Assembly (NCBI RefSeq): GCF_900112085.1
Contig: NZ_FOJY01000006.1
Coordinates: 62,001-126,000, forward strand
DNA: 64,000 nucleotides
Origin: Acetitomaculum ruminis DSM 5522
GTDB lineage: Bacteria; Bacillota; Clostridia; Lachnospirales; Lachnospiraceae
Reading direction: 5' to 3'
Under the pieces are notes generated by a model that searched no databases, was not told where the DNA came from, and saw only the letters and a program-made list of their open reading frames with translations. Below, piece after piece: positions 62,514 to 64,000 of the stretch; the stretch's first letter is position 1; every line of letters begins with the position of its first letter. The position numbers were made by a program, and so were the translations under genes.

Positions 62514-63581
62514 TCATTTACTATATTTTAATATTAAATCCATTATAATGTCAACAGAATTTTTTTGCTGGGCATTTGCCATTTTTTCTATGAATTTATC
62601 TTTATTATTTAAAACATATTTAATTGTATCTAAAAGTTCAAGATTTGACAGGTTTTCTTCTCGAATTACCTTGGAAAAACCTTGATTTTCAAAGGAATCA
62701 GCATTTAAAATCTGATCTCCTCTACTGGCATTTGCTGAAAGAGGTATAAGGATGTTTGGTTTTCTAAGGGCTAAAAATTCACATATGGCATTTGCCCCGG
62801 CACGGGAAATAACAATATCCGTTAAGGCGAACAAATCTTTAAGCTCCTCTGAAATATATTCAAACTGTACATATCCCTTATAATCGTCATAATCATGATT
62901 TGCTTTTCCTTTTCCGCAAAGATGAATGACTTTATATTCTTTTACAAGCTCTGGAAGTACTCCTCTTAAAGTATTATTAATAATAACAGAACCGCTGCTT
63001 CCGCCAATAACCATTATTACAGGTTTTCCATCATCTTCAAATCCGCAGAATTTAAGGGCTTTTTCCCTGTCTCCTGAAAAAAGCTCACTTCTTATGGGAG
63101 AACCGGTAAGGACAGCTTTATCTGGTGGAAGGTAGGAAAGAGTTTCCGGAAAATTACAACATACCTTTACTGAATTTGGAATACAAATTTTATTAGCAAG
63201 ACCAGGTGTAATATCAGATTCATGTATGATAACCGGAACTTTCCTGCTTTTTGCAGCTAACACAACTGGAACGGATACAAATCCTCCTTTGGAAAAAAGA
63301 ATATCCGGATTAATTTTTTTAATAAGTTTTCTGGCCTGGGAGATACCCTTAAGAACTTTAAAAGGATCAGAAAAGTTTTTAGGGTCAAAATAGCGTCTTA
63401 ACTTTCCTGATTCCACCCCATAATATTTAATTCCCTGGGCTTGTACAAGGCTTTTTTCTATTCCATTATGGGAACCGATGTAGTAAATATCATAACCCTT
63501 TTCCTTTAATTTTGGAAGAAGAGCAATATTTGGCGTAACATGGCCGGCTGTTCCTCCGCCGGTTAAAACTATTTTTTTCAT
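62514..63581 (-). CDS. murG: UDP-N-acetylglucosamine transferase MurG
   Basis: The 355-residue enzyme adds GlcNAc to lipid I to make lipid II on the inner face of the membrane. Motifs include MKKIVLTGGGTAGHVTPNIALLP, YYIGSHNGIE, FSKGGFVSVPVVLAA, IHESDITPGLANKI, VIGGSSGS and SRAGANAICEFLALRKPNILIPL. It stands alone on the minus strand at the right end of the window; the ribosome binding site is weak (AAAGG, 14 bases upstream). No dcw genes adjoin. Confidence 0.95.
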   Translation of the reverse strand: MKKIVLTGGGTAGHVTPNIALLPKLKEKGYDIYYIGSHNGIEKSLVQAQGIKYYGVESGKLRRYFDPKNFSDPFKVLKGISQARKLIKKINPDILFSKGGFVSVPVVLAAKSRKVPVIIHESDITPGLANKICIPNSVKVCCNFPETLSYLPPDKAVLTGSPIRSELFSGDREKALKFCGFEDDGKPVIMVIGGSSGSVIINNTLRGVLPELVKEYKVIHLCGKGKANHDYDDYKGYVQFEYISEELKDLFALTDIVISRAGANAICEFLALRKPNILIPLSANASRGDQILNADSFENQGFSKVIREENLSNLELLDTIKYVLNNKDKFIEKMANAQQKNSVDIIMDLILKYSK

Positions 63582-64000
63582 TTAATCTTCGCTTACCTTT
63601 CAAAATATATATGTCACAATATTAAGGATTTTGTCCGATAAAATCATTGTGAGTCTGAATATGTGTTAAAGTATGGCAAATCTTTTAAATCAGACAGTGC
63701 CAATAAAACCATTTAAACGCAAAAATACAAATTGATTATATCAAATTAAAAGGTCTTTCGCTATACACAGATTTAATCTTACCATATAATTAATCTCTTA
63801 TTTGTGAAAATTAAGTGTTTTTAAACACATTTTTCTGAAAAAGATGTAAAATTGTATTATTATGTTATAGAATGAACATTGTAAAGTATAAACAGGCTTA
63901 TTTGTTTAAAAACGGGCAAAATTTTATTATACTTTGAACGAAGTGTAAGCAATCCCCTGCTTCAAAAGCGTAAGCTTTAAGCGGGGGTATAAGCTTACTA
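63582..64000. other. Gene-free right end with a GC-rich hairpin
   Basis: No coding frame of note. Most of it is AT-rich spacer. At 63954-63987 CCCCTGCTTCAAA and TTTAAGCGGGGG form a long stem, flanked by GTAAGC repeats (GTAAGCAAT, GTAAGCTTT, ATAAGCTTA). Hairpins of this look occur at the ends of IS200/IS605-type elements, but no transposase lies inside the window, so this is only a suggestion. Confidence 0.4.

Noticed and set aside
1-64000. CRISPR array, prophage, rRNA genes or complete insertion sequence
   Set aside because: No regularly spaced direct repeats, integrase, phage structural genes, rRNA or transposase were seen.

Overview
This window is a low-GC, gene-dense chromosomal segment of a Firmicute in class Clostridia, most like the family Lachnospiraceae. 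The evidence is the gene content (type III glutamine synthetase, SEC-C methionine aminopeptidase, tandem FeoA proteins, a whiA/crh locus, FtsEX with a PcsB-like activator, a LivKHMGF importer), strong AGGAGG-type ribosome binding sites and AT-rich spacers. I cannot name the species. There is no CRISPR array, prophage or complete transposon.

Layout. 0-2.5 kb: tail of an FtsX-like ABC permease, an HPt protein and a receiver-HD-GYP phosphodiesterase. 2.7-3.0 kb: a gene-free stretch with two inward-facing, structurally matching RNA-like units that share a perfect 25-bp inverted repeat. 3.2-5.8 kb (minus strand): azlD, azlC, proB and a GNAT acetyltransferase. 6.0-16.6 kb: an operon-like cluster of eight genes from one good promoter, comprising a lipoprotein, a Cys-rich Ig-like membrane-anchored protein, a two-gene ABC transporter of exporter type, a three-gene FecB/C/E-type importer, and a large secreted protein with an HID-like segment. 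It looks like a surface uptake system for heme or another metal cofactor. 16.9-20.2 kb: a zinc macrodomain hydrolase, two feoA genes without feoB behind a promoter overlapped by a DtxR-type palindrome, a DUF2325 protein and ilvE.

20.4-29.5 kb: housekeeping genes, namely M18 aminopeptidase, murB, rapZ, whiA, a Crh-like HPr paralogue, a lipid kinase, fba and glnN, with a possible small RNA upstream of glnN. 29.6-38.8 kb: tRNA-Leu(UAG), trmO, a class A PBP, a YigZ protein, tRNA-Gln(CUG), a GH114-like secreted protein, an acyl-ACP thioesterase, cvfB, trxB, a cluster of five DnaA-box-like sites, and a divergent WecG/TagA-like gene. 39-45.4 kb: a PucR/CdaR-type regulator followed by ftsE, ftsX, an M23 coiled-coil hydrolase, an S41 protease and a coiled-coil protein, together a cell-wall division module. 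45.4-50.9 kb: livK-H-M-G-F and a cytidylate-kinase-like gene. 51-64 kb: a DUF1653 protein, a CYTH protein, a response regulator that has lost its phospho-acceptor, tig-clpP-clpX-engB, an AI-2E family membrane protein, map, clpB and murG. The window ends in a gene-free stretch with a GC-rich hairpin.

The observations I rate highest are the paired RNA units at 2.74-3.00 kb, the 6-16.6 kb cluster in which three secreted proteins appear to share one small module, the DnaA-box cluster at 37.7 kb, the iron-type operators around feoA-feoA, and the receiver without a phosphorylation site at 52.4 kb. All function calls come from reading sequences by eye; no database search was run.
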